This document shows, in pieces, positions 60,201-60,266 of a DNA stretch of 60,266 nt. The DNA lies in the NCBI GenBank assembly GCA_944392615.1, contig CALXXF010000011.1, forward strand, positions 1-60,266, in the 5' to 3' direction. The DNA comes from an uncultured Clostridia bacterium (GTDB taxonomy: Bacteria > Bacillota > Clostridia > Oscillospirales > CAG-272). Below the pieces are notes generated by a model. That model made no database searches. It saw only the letters and a list, made by a program, of their open reading frames with translations, and had not been told where the DNA came from. How positions within the stretch are numbered: position 1 is the stretch's first letter; every line of letters starts with the position of its first letter. Made by a program: the position numbers and the translations under genes.

Positions 60201-60266
60201 TCCGTTCACTTTCTGTTTTCTGCCGCCTGTGAACTCTGGCGGCACAGCCGGGGCAGTATTTTGCCC
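60201..60266. other. Window end, nothing recognised
   Basis: The last bases hold no feature I can support. Confidence 0.3.

Overview
The window looks like chromosome of an anaerobic, gut-type Firmicute (class Clostridia; Oscillospirales or Christensenellales-like). This rests on strong AGGAGG ribosome binding sites, a cysteine T-box ahead of cysE-cysS, a short SufC-SufB pair, BspA-type leucine-rich lipoproteins, a ferredoxin-tailed aldo/keto reductase, DUF1893, GH172, and a YolD/Y-family polymerase module. No rRNA, tRNA or CRISPR array was found. The genus cannot be named from sequence alone.

Layout. 0.2-12.3 kb, minus strand: a cell-surface cluster. A GLUG-repeat membrane protein is followed by a 1259-residue beta-helix/cadherin-like/YDG protein, five smaller exported proteins and an anchored protein. 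Five of the exported proteins and the C-terminus of the giant one share one undescribed-looking beta domain (called the YAVD domain here). A YjdF-like membrane protein and a 59-residue membrane peptide follow. 13.4-23.7 kb: a frameshifted rhamnosidase-like surface protein, an AraC regulator, an aldo/keto reductase with DUF1893, a nicotinamidase-like hydrolase, a MacB/FtsX-type ABC exporter and a CPA2 antiporter. 24.0-28.4 kb: the T-box cysE-cysS-pfkB operon. 28.8-35.8 kb: a large LRR lipoprotein, SufCB, a GNAT enzyme and a D-amino-acid aminotransferase. About 35.9-40.9 kb: an AT-richer acquired island, bounded by a truncated group II intron and a truncated XRE gene. It carries two TetR-controlled modules (iron-sulfur flavoprotein plus Cys-rich KTR protein; ABC-2 drug-type exporter). 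40.95-54.7 kb: a PAS-CPBP fusion, GH172, an acetyltransferase, a PcrA-like helicase with an unusual tail, an XRE regulator diverging from a SLOG gene with a premature stop, a two-component system and a second LRR lipoprotein. 55.2-60.3 kb: YolD, a GrpB-cytidine deaminase fusion, Y-family polymerase, ImmA-type protease and XRE repressor, then an IS200/IS605 remnant.

Two whole-window themes stand out. First, at least fifteen short tandem-repeat arrays (units 3-59 bp) occur in 60 kb. Many sit directly on stop codons, upstream of promoters or in coding linkers, so the genome seems prone to slippage expansion and possibly phase or antigenic variation. Second, two candidate systems deserve follow-up: the multi-subunit YAVD surface apparatus (1.8-12.3 kb), and a damage-response module in which an XRE/ImmA pair, resembling DdrO/IrrE or ImmR/ImmA, lies upstream of a translesion polymerase preceded by seven 23-bp repeats.

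Coordinates come from reading the sequence and six-frame translations. Family names rest on motif recognition, not database searches. Starts were moved from the longest reading frame wherever a better ribosome binding site decided it.
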